From Diplonema japonicum (taxonomy: Eukaryota; Euglenozoa; Diplonemea; Diplonemida; Diplonemidae), in NCBI GenBank assembly GCA_964019335.1, contig OZ025686.1, positions 516,318-580,317 of the forward strand: DNA of 64,000 nucleotides, read 5' to 3'. The notes under the pieces were generated by a model. It saw only the letters and a list, made by a program, of their open reading frames with translations, did not search any database and was not told where the DNA came from. This document shows, piece after piece, positions 63,939 through 64,000 of the stretch; positions within the stretch are counted from its first letter, which is position 1; each line of letters begins with the position of its first letter. The translations under genes and the position numbers were made by a program.

Positions 63939-64000
63939 AAACCCGCAAACCCGCAAACCCGCAAACCCGCAAACCCGCAAACCCGCAAACCCGCAAACCC
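63939..64000. repeat. (AAACCCGC)n telomere-like minisatellite
   Basis: Seven perfect 8-bp units and a partial one, running off the window edge. The complementary strand reads GCGGGTTT, G-rich like telomeric DNA. At a right-hand chromosome end the G-rich strand should appear here on the + strand, so as placed this is interstitial, inverted, or a telomere-unrelated satellite. Confidence 0.85.

Noticed and set aside
1-64000. Search by eye for the dinoflagellate-type spliced-leader sequence (TTTTGGCTCAAG) or an SL RNA gene
   Set aside because: No match noticed, so the trans-splicing idea rests only on acceptor-like sites and gene order.
63021-64000. CRISPR-like or phage-like repeat arrays near the right end
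   Set aside because: The repeats are direct satellites or foldbacks without regular unique spacers, in a eukaryotic setting.

Overview
The window is nuclear DNA from a unicellular eukaryote. Coding regions are compact and GC-rich, and spacers are full of homopolymer and polypyrimidine tracts. The genes carry short spliceosomal introns, mostly 34-61 nt, nearly all starting GTATG and ending in (A/C)CAG or ATAG. Eukaryotic hallmarks include eIF4A, RPS3A (eS1), RPL3 (uL3), RPL39 (eL39), ALG5, a p23 co-chaperone, and a RUN/Rubicon-homology protein. I cannot fix the lineage. Every gene I accept lies on the + strand, tandem arrays are present, and almost every start codon follows an acceptor-like pyrimidine-AG. 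These traits would suit a lineage with spliced-leader trans-splicing, such as the dinoflagellate/perkinsid side of alveolates, but ordinary leader introns could explain the AG sites.

Layout. 1-2666: low-complexity spacer. 2667-9512: four eIF4A genes in tandem; the outer two are canonical, the second is diverged, and the third is intronless and has lost key helicase motifs. 10644-13675: ALG5, a cation diffusion facilitator, and a 51-residue RPL39 split by one intron. 13947-22874: one uninterrupted 2975-codon gene for a giant cell-surface protein (TIG-like repeats, then about 17 cadherin-like repeats, one transmembrane helix, acidic tail). 22977-30390: a signal-peptide M24B peptidase, a Gln/Gly/Pro-rich protein, a small ORF, an opine dehydrogenase, and a type II membrane glycosyltransferase whose last intron is 415 nt and structured. 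31027-34356: two RPS3A copies and RPL3. 34560-48223: a Cys-rich type I membrane protein, a RUN plus Rubicon-homology protein, p23, cytosolic-type aconitase, and a predicted N-myristoylated helical protein.

From about 48 kb the character changes. There are decayed genes, inverted repeats and dispersed repeats, including a frameshifted retroelement-like remnant with an OTU protease domain. Between them lies a run of signal-peptide genes with very GC-rich, GGG-glycine-rich codon use: tyrosinase, GH18 chitinase, a short secreted peptide, an LVIVD-type propeller protein, and an AA10 lytic polysaccharide monooxygenase. Chitinase and monooxygenase share the same linker plus C-terminal cysteine module. 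Tyrosinase and chitinase share roughly 0.9 kb of homologous upstream DNA. Together these look like a secreted chitin- or cuticle-attacking set, possibly subtelomeric. The window ends in an (AAACCCGC)n array with the C-rich strand running rightwards, the wrong orientation for a simple chromosome end on the right.
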